A stretch of 64,000 bases of DNA from Desulfoscipio sp. XC116 (GTDB lineage Bacteria > Bacillota > Desulfotomaculia > Desulfotomaculales > Desulfallaceae): the NCBI RefSeq assembly GCF_039851975.1, contig NZ_CP156660.1:2299035-2363034 (forward strand), given 5' to 3'. Shown here piece by piece: positions 1 through 6,869 of the stretch. The translations under genes were made by a program, and so were the position numbers. The number at the start of each line of letters is the position of its first letter. Positions within the stretch are counted from its first letter, which is position 1. Below the pieces are notes generated by a model that searched no databases, was not told where the DNA came from, and was given only the letters and a program-made list of their open reading frames with translations.

Positions 1-1
1 G

Positions 2-199
2 AATACGCTGCATTATCAAGTGACATGCAGCAATATCCAATATCGGAACAGCAGCGGGACCTGGGTTACCATTTCCGGAAGTCCTGACCCCACGGAATTC
101 TGGCCAACGCCAAGTGCCAGTCATCCCCATACCGGAACACCGGCCGATTACACGCGCTCAGTCTCGACCGGGAAAATCATTGCCTCCCTTAAACGTTAA
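2..199 (+). CDS. C-terminal end of an unknown protein (cut by window edge)
   Basis: The frame beginning at base 2 is open for 65 codons and stops at TAA 197-199, directly before a good intrinsic terminator, which is why I take it as the real 3' end of a gene starting outside the window. The visible part is rich in Ser, Thr, Pro and Trp (for example GTWVTISGSPDPTEFW) and ends in KIIASLKR. That composition suits a secreted or surface protein, but I recognise no family. A decayed copy of the last ~35 bases plus half the terminator reappears near 3101-3159. Confidence 0.6.
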   Translation, partial: NTLHYQVTCSNIQYRNSSGTWVTISGSPDPTEFWPTPSASHPHTGTPADYTRSVSTGKIIASLKR

Positions 200-207
200 A
201 TTTATTA

Positions 208-237
208 AAAAAAGCCCTGATTTCCAGGGCTTTTTTT
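208..237 (+). terminator. Intrinsic terminator behind the partial gene
   Basis: The arms AAAGCCCTG (211-219) and CAGGGCTTT (225-233) form a perfect 9-bp stem with a 5-base loop, followed by a T run to 237. It sits 12 bases after the stop codon. It can also serve the convergent gene at 261-1142 because the upstream side is A-rich. Confidence 0.85.
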
Positions 238-260
238 GATAAATTTCAATTTGTGATCCG

Positions 261-1142
261 TTACATATTTGCCGGTAGTTTTAGGATCAAATCGGAGTAT
301 ATCTTCATACTGCCTGTAACTCGCCCTAATTCTCCATAATTGGCAATTGTTTTGTCTCCTATCCTTCCAAAACAAACAGAACCGCGACTAGCGGGAATCC
401 TCGTAATCGTAATATCTCCAGCCGTTTTCACATAAGGTTCCCCCAGGGCGCCATCAAGAATTTGCCCGACAACCTCTGCTTTTCCGTTTTTAATTTCTAC
501 AAAGGACTGAACGCGAGAATCCGAAAAAATGTAATTATCCGCTTTCCCTTCAGGGAAAACATAATCCTCACTATCATATGTCTTAGGGTCCTTGAAGCTT
601 AAGATTTCAAAGTTTGCTGTCAAGGGCAATGAGATAGCCGCTTTGCGCGCAGCTTGCAAATCGTCAGTCTGAGTCAACACGTCAGAATTCATGGTGTAGT
701 CTGCTGATTTAACAAAAACAATATCCCTAAGCGCTTCATATTGAACGTTATAACCCAACGCTTCCGCTACGAAACGTACGGGGACAAAGACACGATTGTT
801 CTGTATTTGAGCCGACACGTCCAGTTGGATTGCAGTCGAATTTTTATAGGCAGTCTTACTGTTGATGGTGACTTTAACAAAGTTGCTGCTTTGATCGGAA
901 ATGGTCGCTGTATTTGTCTTACTATCCCAGGTGTAGGTCAGTCCCAGTGAAGAGAGCGCTCTTATTGGAACAAGCAGCCGCCCGCTGCTAAGCACAGGAT
1001 GGGTATCCGTCTGTACAAATTCCCCGTTAACGTTAATTTCCGCTGGACGGGAAAGAGTATTTACTGCGGCAAACGCAGGGGCTGCAAAATTTTGCATGCC
1101 CAGCACTAAAGCTAAGATTAGTATAATCCCTTTTTTCTTCAC
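261..1142 (-). CDS. Secreted stalk-domain (copper amine oxidase N-like) protein
   Basis: Start is taken as GTG at 1142 because GGAGGA lies 7 bases upstream; an ATG 15 codons further up has no such site. The first ~25 residues (VKKKGIILILALVLG... ending AFA) are a signal peptide. Residues ~30-150 carry two repeats of the Cu_amine_oxidN1/stalk domain: LLVPIRALSSLGLTYTW and VFVPVRFVAEALGYNV are its hallmark lines. In this family the domain is a wall-associated fold, and no amine oxidase chemistry is implied. The C-terminal ~150 residues are not recognised. The gene lies downstream of, and in the same direction as, a sigma factor/DUF4367 pair, separated by about 300 bases. Confidence 0.8.
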   Translation of the reverse strand: MKKKGIILILALVLGMQNFAAPAFAAVNTLSRPAEINVNGEFVQTDTHPVLSSGRLLVPIRALSSLGLTYTWDSKTNTATISDQSSNFVKVTINSKTAYKNSTAIQLDVSAQIQNNRVFVPVRFVAEALGYNVQYEALRDIVFVKSADYTMNSDVLTQTDDLQAARKAAISLPLTANFEILSFKDPKTYDSEDYVFPEGKADNYIFSDSRVQSFVEIKNGKAEVVGQILDGALGEPYVKTAGDITITRIPASRGSVCFGRIGDKTIANYGELGRVTGSMKIYSDLILKLPANM

Positions 1143-1437
1143 CGTAGTATCCTCCATTTTCTTTGATAAATTCATGACGTTAAGCATAATTATTACATAC
1201 TTTGGTAAGTGGGGCGTTCTTTTGAATTAGTGTCCCCTTTTTTAGCATTCATGTCTTCTATACTAGAAAAGATTACTAAAAGTCATTATGCTGGTGATTA
1301 AATTTTTATCTATGATTTATCTATGATTATATTGATAAAAATTTAGAAGGGCAACGTCATTAAATTCCAATTTGTTCTCTTCTGATGCTACCGGTACCTG
1401 TTGTTCAAATGACTTCCATTCAGATTATTTAAGTTTC

Positions 1438-1629
1438 TCAACGTTTTCGTCCTATACAGGCAGCTTTCCCTGACGAGTTGATACCTGGACTTAACAACGA
1501 AATGTACGTGAATTGAGGAGCTGCCAATTCGTGTGTTCTTTCGTTTTTTGTCCCGTCAACCGCGTAAGCCGGAACGGTGGAGAAAACAGCCATAAGGACA
1601 ATAATAACCAGGCAGATAAATTTTTTCAA
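1438..1629 (-). CDS. Small secreted protein, possibly truncated
   Basis: TTG at 1629 is chosen because AGGAGG (1638-1643) sits 8 bases upstream, better than the ATG at 1674, which would lack a site. The product is 63 residues: a clear signal peptide (LKKFICLVIIVLMAVFS, cleavage after AYA) and a ~40-residue mature part ending SSGKAACIGRKR. The SSGKA-C line resembles the start of a repeat in small Firmicute secreted proteins of DUF6147 type, which are usually over 100 residues, so the 3' end may be lost. It follows the DUF4367 gene by 90 bases in the same direction and may be a target of the sigma factor upstream. Confidence 0.5.
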   Translation of the reverse strand: MKKFICLVIIVLMAVFSTVPAYAVDGTKNERTHELAAPQFTYISLLSPGINSSGKAACIGRKR

Positions 1630-1718
1630 ACTAAAAACCTCCTTTAAAATATTTTTTAATAGTAAAGACAACAAAGAAGGTTTTTTGCAACAAGTTTTTT
1701 GCTTTTTATATCTCCTCG

Positions 1719-2477
1719 TTAATCTATATATTCCACCCCTTCGGCCACCTTTATCGCCGTGTCCTTTCCCGTCTGTGCCCGAATCACAAACATACGGTTA
1801 TTCATTCCCCAGATGATTGTAACCAGGGAGTCTTTGACTACAAGCGTTCCCTCATGCCCGTTGATATCTACCGTTTCAAAGATGGAAGCATTCTCCGTAT
1901 CCAGCGCAGGCTTGCTGCCTTCGCTTAATTCCGTATAAGTGATAAAAGAACCCTGCTGATTTTTGAATTCGATTTTTCTTAAAAGTTTACCGTTGGAAAT
2001 AGCACTGACTTTAAATCCGGCCGGTATATAGGTCGGGATATAAGCTTTATGGCAGTTTATAATTAAACTGCCACTATCCGAACCGTTGTCCTTTAATTCA
2101 AGGGACGTATATTCCGGTTGGATATCCATCAATAAATTCAATACCCTGACTTTCAATGCTTCTACGCTCGTCACGGCAATAGACGATAGAACAATCACAA
2201 TCAGCATGGCTACAGCAAATCTGTTTAAGGCCTTAAAAATACGTTGTGTTCTGGCATAAGTCAGCGGCTTTTTTAAATGAGCGTCCAGTTGTTGGCTAAA
2301 CCTTTTGAATGCTTCTGCGGAAGGCAGGAATTCCACGGCATTTTTTAGCTTCTCTTTTTCTTCCAAAAAAAGTTTTCCTTCTTTTTCCGCAACGTCGTGC
2401 ATAATCAATTTAAACAGACTATCTTCATATTCCTCATAAAGTTTTTTTCGAATTTGTTCCGGGTTGTTCTTCGGCAC
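1719..2477 (-). CDS. DUF4367 membrane protein, probable anti-sigma partner
   Basis: GTG start at 2477, preceded by AAGGAGATGAG. The 252-residue product has a cytoplasmic ~85-residue head, one membrane segment (FAVAMLIVIVLSSIAVTSV, residues ~88-106) and an exported C-terminal half of DUF4367 type (AYIPTYIPAGFKVSAI, then the ...IIWGMNNRMFVIRA line near the end). The gene overlaps the upstream sigma factor gene by 44 bases, so translation is probably coupled. In such pairs the membrane protein usually holds the sigma factor through its cytoplasmic head; that role is inferred from arrangement and topology only. Confidence 0.75.
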   Translation of the reverse strand: MPKNNPEQIRKKLYEEYEDSLFKLIMHDVAEKEGKLFLEEKEKLKNAVEFLPSAEAFKRFSQQLDAHLKKPLTYARTQRIFKALNRFAVAMLIVIVLSSIAVTSVEALKVRVLNLLMDIQPEYTSLELKDNGSDSGSLIINCHKAYIPTYIPAGFKVSAISNGKLLRKIEFKNQQGSFITYTELSEGSKPALDTENASIFETVDINGHEGTLVVKDSLVTIIWGMNNRMFVIRAQTGKDTAIKVAEGVEYID

Positions 2478-3048
2478 GCATACTCATCTCCTTATCCATG
2501 AGTTTTTGGGCTTCTCTTCGGGCCCTTGTCGAATATTGCCGCACACTGCCGGGAACTATCCCGAAAGTTTCTGATATTTCCGCATCAGTCATTCCCAATA
2601 TGTATTTAAAATACAATAGATCTTTCTGCTTTTTCGGAAGCCTTAATATGGCATTCCTTATTTCTTCCATCTCTTCCTGATGAATAATCCTATCTTCCGT
2701 GGTGTTTTCAAGGCTGGGAACCTTCCCGGCCAGATCCATATCTTCTCCATAATACGCATGTTTTTTCTGTACATCTCTGCGTTTTACAAAGTTAATTGCC
2801 ACGCTCCTGGAAGTATAGACAACGTAAGCAGCTATCTTGCAACTGTCTAGAGTCCGAATTAAAGATATCTTTTCAATTAATTTCATGAAAGTATCGTTAA
2901 TTAAATCTTCCACATTGTCCGCATCATGGGTAATATTATAAACAGTCTTTCTTACAATACCATAATAATCTCGATATAAGTTCAGCATAAAAGCCTTGTC
3001 ATCTTCGCCTACTATTGCGGCTACTATCATCATGATCACTTGCATCAC
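2434..3048 (-). CDS. ECF-like RNA polymerase sigma factor
   Basis: The 204-residue protein has sigma region 2 at about residues 22-95 (LYRDYYGIVRKTVYNIT, VEDLINDTFMKL) and region 4 at about 130-185 (LRLPKKQKDLLYFKY, then a helix-turn-helix MTDAEISETFGIVPGSVRQY). No region 1 or 3 is present, which is the ECF layout. It directs RNA polymerase to a small set of promoters. Several Met codons lie within the first 7 residues (MMQVIMM), so the exact start is uncertain; AAAGGG stands just upstream of the first. The next gene downstream, overlapping it, encodes the probable anti-sigma factor. Confidence 0.85.
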   Translation of the reverse strand: MMQVIMMIVAAIVGEDDKAFMLNLYRDYYGIVRKTVYNITHDADNVEDLINDTFMKLIEKISLIRTLDSCKIAAYVVYTSRSVAINFVKRRDVQKKHAYYGEDMDLAGKVPSLENTTEDRIIHQEEMEEIRNAILRLPKKQKDLLYFKYILGMTDAEISETFGIVPGSVRQYSTRARREAQKLMDKEMSMRAEEQPGTNSKKTL

Positions 3049-3100
3049 ACCCTTTGTTATTGATTATACAGGCATTTAGAGAGTAATTGGCGACAAAAAG

Positions 3101-3159
3101 TTTCGACCGGGAAAATCATGCTTCTCCTAAACGTTGAGTTTATCAAAGAAAGCCCTGAC
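3101..3159 (+). repeat. Decayed copy of the gene tail and terminator at 166-220
   Basis: Bases 3101-3159 match 166-220 over the end of the partial first gene and the left arm of its terminator: both contain TCGACCGGGAAAATCAT, a CTCC-TAAACGTT block and AAAGCCCTGA. The right arm of the terminator is absent here and the sequence passes straight into an istB-like remnant. It marks a break point of a duplication or insertion. Confidence 0.75.
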
Positions 3160-3307
3160 TGAGTTCTCTAAATGGACAGAGCTGTTTGAAAACGAAATCA
3201 TGGTTGCAGCTTTAATTGATAGGGTGACATTCCTCACATGTACTGAACATGAACGTCCAATAGTCCTACCGCTTAGAACGAGGTTAATGAAGAATCAGGA
3301 GCAATAG
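3152..3307 (+). pseudogene. istB (IS21-family ATPase) C-terminal remnant
   Basis: The frame from 3152 to TAG at 3305-3307 reads LTEFSKWTELFENEIMVAAL followed by IDRVTFLT, which matches the end of IstB helper ATPases (FSEWGEVF...ALIDRLTHHA). Only about 50 residues remain and there is no start, AAA+ core or partner istA. It is a leftover of an IS21-type element. Its 3' end overlaps the first bases of a 5'-truncated DUF881 gene. Confidence 0.6.
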
Positions 3308-3711
3308 ATGTTGAAGGTAAAGGTATTAGCATAACATTTACAGATAATGAATCCAATAAAAACGATATGCGCTATATTGTTCACGATGAAGACATTATAA
3401 CAGTTGTAAACCAATTAAACGCTGCAGGAGCAGAAGTTATTTCTGTCAATGATGAACGATTGATTTCCTCAAGCAAAATAAAAGCAAATGGAATGTCGAT
3501 TAAGGTGAATAACAATGATTATAACAGTCCTTTTATTATCAAAGTTATAGGAGATCCTGATATTCTAAGTGATGCATTAAAAGTAGACAAAAGCTATGTT
3601 GGTTTGTTACGCAATGATGTGGGGGTAAAAATAGAAAAGGAAGACAAATTGTTAATACCCAAATATAAAGAAAACATATATTTTCGGTTTGCCAAGCCAG
3701 TAAAAAATTAA
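3277..3711 (+). pseudogene. DUF881 protein gene, 5' end lost
   Basis: The frame is open from 3277, just after an in-frame TAG, to TAA at 3709-3711, and the similarity to DUF881 begins well before the first ATG (3367): DVEGKGISITFTD, then RYIVHDEDIITVVNQLNAAG, AEVISVNDERLISSSKI, IKVIGDPDILSDAL and LIPKYKENIYF. Complete DUF881 proteins are ~230-250 residues with a membrane anchor and coiled coil in front; here only the ~145-residue C-terminal domain is left, abutting the istB relic. A short product from ATG 3367 remains possible, but no ribosome binding site is seen there. Confidence 0.7.
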
Positions 3712-3885
3712 GACGTTTTTGAACCGCAGATCATGTTGCATGTTTGCCCGAATTAAAAGAAGCGTTGCTCCAAGATTTATTAACAAAGATAAGCTAAAGA
3801 TATTGATAAAACTGATAGAATGTACAAATTGCCAATACTGTATTTTAGGACAAGCTGACCCTTTGACTAAATCTAATTTATTGGC

Positions 3886-3992
3886 TTACAGGATGTCGTC
3901 GGCGGTGTCCTCCGGGCATTCGCTGGTGATGGTGTAGACGGTGCCCCTGATCTTGGCTTCATAGATCTTGCTGAATTCAGATGTCAGCATGG
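3886..3992 (-). CDS. Very short TnpW-like transposon protein, probably truncated
   Basis: ATG at 3992 follows AGAGGA by a suitable gap and opens a 34-residue frame MLTSEFSKIYEAKIRGTVYT...ADDIL that ends at TAA 3886. The KIYEAKIRGTVYTI stretch and ETADDIL-like end resemble small transposon-encoded proteins of clostridial elements (TnpW type: ...YRV.VHFS...ETM.DKI), which normally continue for 15-30 residues. It is divergent from the toxin-antitoxin pair. The family call is weak; the gene may be a fragment of a lost conjugative element. Confidence 0.35.
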
Positions 3993-4041
3993 GATTTTCC
4001 TCTCTTTTATTGCAGGCAATAGATTTTGCTGTAAATTCGCA

Positions 4042-4071
4042 GTTGTATTTTACAACAGAATAGCGTATTCT
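4042..4071 (+). promoter_or_regulatory. Promoter and operator of the toxin-antitoxin pair
   Basis: A -35 like TTGTAT (4043-4048) and a -10 like TATTCT (4066-4071) stand 17 bases apart, 25 bases before the antitoxin start. A perfect inverted repeat GTTGTA-TTT-TACAAC (4042-4056) covers the -35. Antitoxins of the Phd/YefM fold usually repress their own operon by binding such a palindrome, so this is the expected operator. Confidence 0.6.
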
Positions 4072-4095
4072 ATAGGCAGAAAGGGGCGGATAGAG

Positions 4096-4356
4096 TTGCC
4101 GAACATCAAACCGATTTCCGATCTGCGCAATTACAGCAAGGTGCTGCATCATGTGGCCCCGGGCGCTCCTGTCTTTTTGACGAAAAACGGGCGCGGCAGA
4201 TACGCCATTGTGGATATGCAGGACTATGAGAAAACACAGGCGACGCTCCGTCTTATGAACGAACTTGCAAAGGGCAGAAAGTCCGGCGAGCAGGAAGGCT
4301 GGCTGGAGCCCGAAGACATGAGGGCGCATTTCCGCGCAAGAACGGATGAAGTATAG
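4096..4356 (+). CDS. Phd/YefM-family antitoxin
   Basis: An 86-residue protein starting at TTG 4096, with GGGGCGG at 4084-4090. The N-terminal half carries the Phd/YefM signature: IKPISDLRNYSKVLHHV, then PVFLTKNGRGRYAIVDMQDY, the DNA-binding and dimer part. The C-terminal ~30 residues, rich in charged residues, would wrap the toxin. The gene overlaps the toxin gene by 11 bases, the usual layout for translational coupling in type II modules. It neutralises the toxin and probably represses the operon through the palindrome at 4042-4056. Confidence 0.88.
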   Translation: MPNIKPISDLRNYSKVLHHVAPGAPVFLTKNGRGRYAIVDMQDYEKTQATLRLMNELAKGRKSGEQEGWLEPEDMRAHFRARTDEV

Positions 4357-4684
4357 GCTCCGCTACTCTATCCAGTCGCGCAGGGATTTGGAAGAAATAT
4401 GGGACTATATTGCGGCGGAGCTTCAAAATCCATCTGCCGCCGCACGTGTCGTAAACACCATTATGGATGCCACTGACCAGTTGATAGAATTTGCGGAGAT
4501 GGGCGCGCCCCTATCCTCAATTGCCAATGTCGAGAGCGATTACCGCTTTCTTGTGCATGGAAATTACCTCACATTCTACCGGGTTCATGGCGATGAGGTC
4601 TATGTGGATCGAGTGCTTTATGGCCGCCGGGATTATCTGCGTATCCTTTTCGGAGATCTTATGAAAGATGAAACAGCAGAATAA
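4346..4684 (+). CDS. RelE/ParE-family toxin
   Basis: The 112-residue product has the RelE/ParE fold signature: YRLRYSIQSRRDLEEIWDYI near the N-terminus, a central helix pair, YRFLVHGNYLTFYRVHGDEV and a closing VLYGRRDYLRIL strand. ParE proteins inhibit DNA gyrase and RelE proteins cut mRNA at the ribosome; which one applies cannot be told here, though the DLEEIWDYIA start and GRRDY end are commoner in ParE-type members. The pair is complete and sits in a zone of IS and gene remnants, which fits a mobile origin. Confidence 0.88.
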   Translation: MKYRLRYSIQSRRDLEEIWDYIAAELQNPSAAARVVNTIMDATDQLIEFAEMGAPLSSIANVESDYRFLVHGNYLTFYRVHGDEVYVDRVLYGRRDYLRILFGDLMKDETAE

Positions 4685-4747
4685 AAACCGCCGTATTCCC
4701 ACTTTGACGGACACCGATTCGTGATTAGTGGAAAAGGGCCGGGCCAT

Positions 4748-4822
4748 TAGCCGCCGCCTGCGGTCGGAGCGAAGCGGAGAGCCTTGACTCCATGTGCTAG
4801 ACTTAAACAACCCGACCGAAGG
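4748..4822 (-). repeat. 75-bp dispersed repeat, inverted copy of 28709-28783
   Basis: Bases 4748-4822 are the reverse complement of 28709-28783 with a single mismatch. The unit contains TCTAGCACATGGAGTCAAGG and CTCCGCTTCGCTCCGACCGC. The other copy is inside the IS3-family element, beyond its transposase gene. Outside the 75 bp the flanks differ. It may be an end of an unrecognised element or a MITE-like unit. Confidence 0.75.
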
Positions 4823-4837
4823 TTAGGCTACGAGGCT

Positions 4838-5485
4838 TTATAACCCCATGTCTTCATTTACCACCAACACATGCAGGTCTGTCAGGCCGGGTTTGCGCTC
4901 AATAACCGTCATGATCCGGCAAATACGGTCCGGTGAACTGCATTCCTGGCAAAAGCCGGTTTTGGCGCAGGGAGTGTTTTTGCTCAGGCGTTTGGCATTA
5001 CGCGGCGCAGCGTATCTTTTTATGCGCTTGATTGCTTCTTCCGTATTGTCAACGATTTTATTGCGCCCGGCGACTACTATAACTTTTTGGGGACCAAACA
5101 ACATGGCTCCCACGCGATTGCCTGTCATATCCATGTTTACCAGACAGCCTGTTAAGGTTAGCGCGTTAGTGCCGGATAAAAACAGATCACTAACTTGCTG
5201 CCGGCGCATTACTTCCAATGTCTCAGCAGGTGTTAAGCCCGGCTTCCCGTGGATAAGCAGTTCCTTGCCCATTACCTCTAATTCCTCTGTAACCCCAAGG
5301 CCGGCCACCGATAGAGAACCGCCGAAGCCAATTGTTTGCGCACCTTCGGCCTCTTGTATAATGTAATCATAAGCAACCTGCTTTGTTGGACAGTAAACGG
5401 CGGTAAAACCGTTCTTCTCCAGGGCTTGTACCGCTTTCCGGATCATTTGCTCATAATTCCAACTAATTAATTCATCTAAATTCAT
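4838..5485 (-). CDS. LUD domain (lactate-utilisation type) protein
   Basis: ATG at 5485 is chosen because GGAGGTG lies 5 bases upstream; TTG at 5488 is also possible. The 215-residue product is a stand-alone LUD (DUF162) protein: IGFGGSLSVAGLGVTEEL, LFLSGTNALTLTG, GPQKVIVVAGRNKIV and the Cys-rich FCQECSSPDRICRIM-TVIERKPG line typical of this short subgroup. LutC-type relatives work with Fe-S proteins in lactate oxidation, but no lutA or lutB is nearby, so a precise reaction cannot be given. It is the last gene of the minus-strand run that includes panB and ilvD, 430 bases beyond panB, with repeats between. Confidence 0.75.
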   Translation of the reverse strand: MNLDELISWNYEQMIRKAVQALEKNGFTAVYCPTKQVAYDYIIQEAEGAQTIGFGGSLSVAGLGVTEELEVMGKELLIHGKPGLTPAETLEVMRRQQVSDLFLSGTNALTLTGCLVNMDMTGNRVGAMLFGPQKVIVVAGRNKIVDNTEEAIKRIKRYAAPRNAKRLSKNTPCAKTGFCQECSSPDRICRIMTVIERKPGLTDLHVLVVNEDMGL

Positions 5486-5691
5486 CAACGCACCTCCGGC
5501 AGAAATTTTCCGTGATCAATAGTTTCTGCTAAGAATGAAATTTTCACCCTTACAATGACCTTGGAAATTTTATTAGCAGCTTACCTTCCGGATAATAATA
5601 CTTTTTACGCAATATGAGAGCCATTTTACAGCTCCCATATTATCCAGACTTACCAATAAACATCATACACCATGGATTTATCAAATTCCCA

Positions 5692-5842
5692 GGGGGCTGT
5701 TGCACAAAAGCTAGTAATTCGTGGTACAACAGATTTTTATAAAGATATCAAGGCTATTATTGAAATAATTCGCTGAATTTAATTTTATAGAGGAAAAGGA
5801 GCATCGCTCACTGCTCTAAGAAAGTAGTTTTGCGACACTCCC
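5692..5842. repeat. Possible MITE or IS deletion derivative with terminal inverted repeats
   Basis: The ends GGGGGCTGTTGCACAAAAGC (from 5692) and, reading back from 5842, GGGAGTGTCGCAAAACTAC are imperfect inverted repeats about 150 bp apart. The shared GGGRSTGTYGCA-AAA pattern resembles ends of DDE transposons. The interior has a short open stretch ending DIKAIIEIIR but no complete gene. The 5486-5691 part upstream holds no feature I can see. Confidence 0.35.
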
Positions 5843-5851
5843 TTCTATTTT

Positions 5852-5918
5852 TACTTCAGGTGAGCTAAAATCCCCACCTGAATCCCCGATGTTCAGCTTT
5901 AACTAAACGAGCTCACTA
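5852..5918 (-). repeat. Palindromic REP-like unit behind panB
   Basis: Reading on the minus strand from the panB stop: TGAGCTCGTTTAGTTAAAGC, TGAACATC, then a hairpin TTCAGGTGGGGA...CTCACCTGAA. The same two-part unit occurs at 48911-48990, and its first part at 56707-56740 and near 16963. It probably doubles as a terminator for panB. Confidence 0.65.
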
Positions 5919-6770
5919 AACTTCTTTCAGCAGGTTTTTCAATTCCTTGATCTCATCTTCACTCATTTTATAGGTATGCTCTTCCTCAACAGGGAATTTA
6001 TTTTCGCGCACTTCCCGGGCATAATCTTCAAAGGCGCTTACCAAAACTTGCCCTACACCGGCATATTTTTTAACGAATTTGGGAGTAAAGTTATCATATA
6101 AACCCACCATGTCAGCGTAAATAAGCAGTTGTCCATGAGTGTGCGGCCCCGCGCCGATGCCCAGTATGGGAATGTTAGCCCTTTCCGTGATGGCCTGTCC
6201 CACTGCTGACGGAACGCCCTCTACCAGGATGGAAAATGCCCCGGCTTCCTCAATCAACCTGGCCTGTTCAACCAGCTGCATAGCAGCTTTGGCATTTTTC
6301 CCCTGAGCCTTATAACCGCCGATTTGTCCCATAAACTGTGGAGTAAGTCCTATATGGCCCATAACTAGAATACCGGCCTCGTTAATAGCTTTGATGCGGC
6401 TTAACATGCGTTCACCGCCGCCTTCCAGCTTAACTGCGTCAACCAAAGCCTCTTTAACCAATCTCCCGGCACTTTCCACAGCTTGTTCATCGGATACCTG
6501 GTATGACATGTACGGCATGTCTCCGACGATAAATGTATTTGGAGCACCCCGGCGCACTGCCTGGCAGTGACGGACCATATCATCCAGAGTAACCGGGAAA
6601 GTAGTATCATAGCCAAGGGATACCATGCCCAGTGAATCGCCGACAAGAATCATGTCCACCCCGGCTTTTTCCTGCATTTTGGCTACCAGGTAATCATAAG
6701 CTGTTAAATAGACTATTTTTTCTCCGGCCTCGACCATATTATGAAAAGCACCAATATTTTTTTTGCTCAT
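5916..6770 (-). CDS. panB: 3-methyl-2-oxobutanoate hydroxymethyltransferase (PanB)
   Basis: Cytoplasmic enzyme that moves a hydroxymethyl group from methylene-tetrahydrofolate to 2-oxoisovalerate to give ketopantoate, the first step to pantothenate and CoA. The 284-residue length is normal and all family lines are present: KIVYLTAYDYLVAKM, MILVGDSLGMVSLGYDTT, FIVGDMPYMSYQ, DAVKLEGG, VMGHIGLTPQ and LGIGAGPHTHGQLLIY. AGGAGAT precedes the start. No panC or panD follows; instead it stands behind ilvD at the end of a GntR/tct transporter run, so a role in a catabolic operon, perhaps in the reverse direction, is an open alternative. Confidence 0.93.
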   Translation of the reverse strand: MSKKNIGAFHNMVEAGEKIVYLTAYDYLVAKMQEKAGVDMILVGDSLGMVSLGYDTTFPVTLDDMVRHCQAVRRGAPNTFIVGDMPYMSYQVSDEQAVESAGRLVKEALVDAVKLEGGGERMLSRIKAINEAGILVMGHIGLTPQFMGQIGGYKAQGKNAKAAMQLVEQARLIEEAGAFSILVEGVPSAVGQAITERANIPILGIGAGPHTHGQLLIYADMVGLYDNFTPKFVKKYAGVGQVLVSAFEDYAREVRENKFPVEEEHTYKMSEDEIKELKNLLKEV

Positions 6771-6869
6771 AACTAGTTCATCTCCTAATTAATAATTTTA
6801 ATATAAGCTTTTTAAGTTTACGATATTGAGGGTAAAATCCCGGTTCACCCATAAACTCATTCAACAAGC

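Noticed and set aside
3719-3937. A 72-codon plus-strand frame behind the DUF881 relic
   Set aside because: No ribosome binding site, no family pattern, and its end overlaps the small minus-strand TnpW-like frame.
4517-4810. A 97-codon minus-strand frame sharing FKSSTWSQGSPLRSDR with a frame at 28613-28855
   Set aside because: The likeness comes from the 75-bp DNA repeat, not from a conserved protein; it overlaps the toxin gene.
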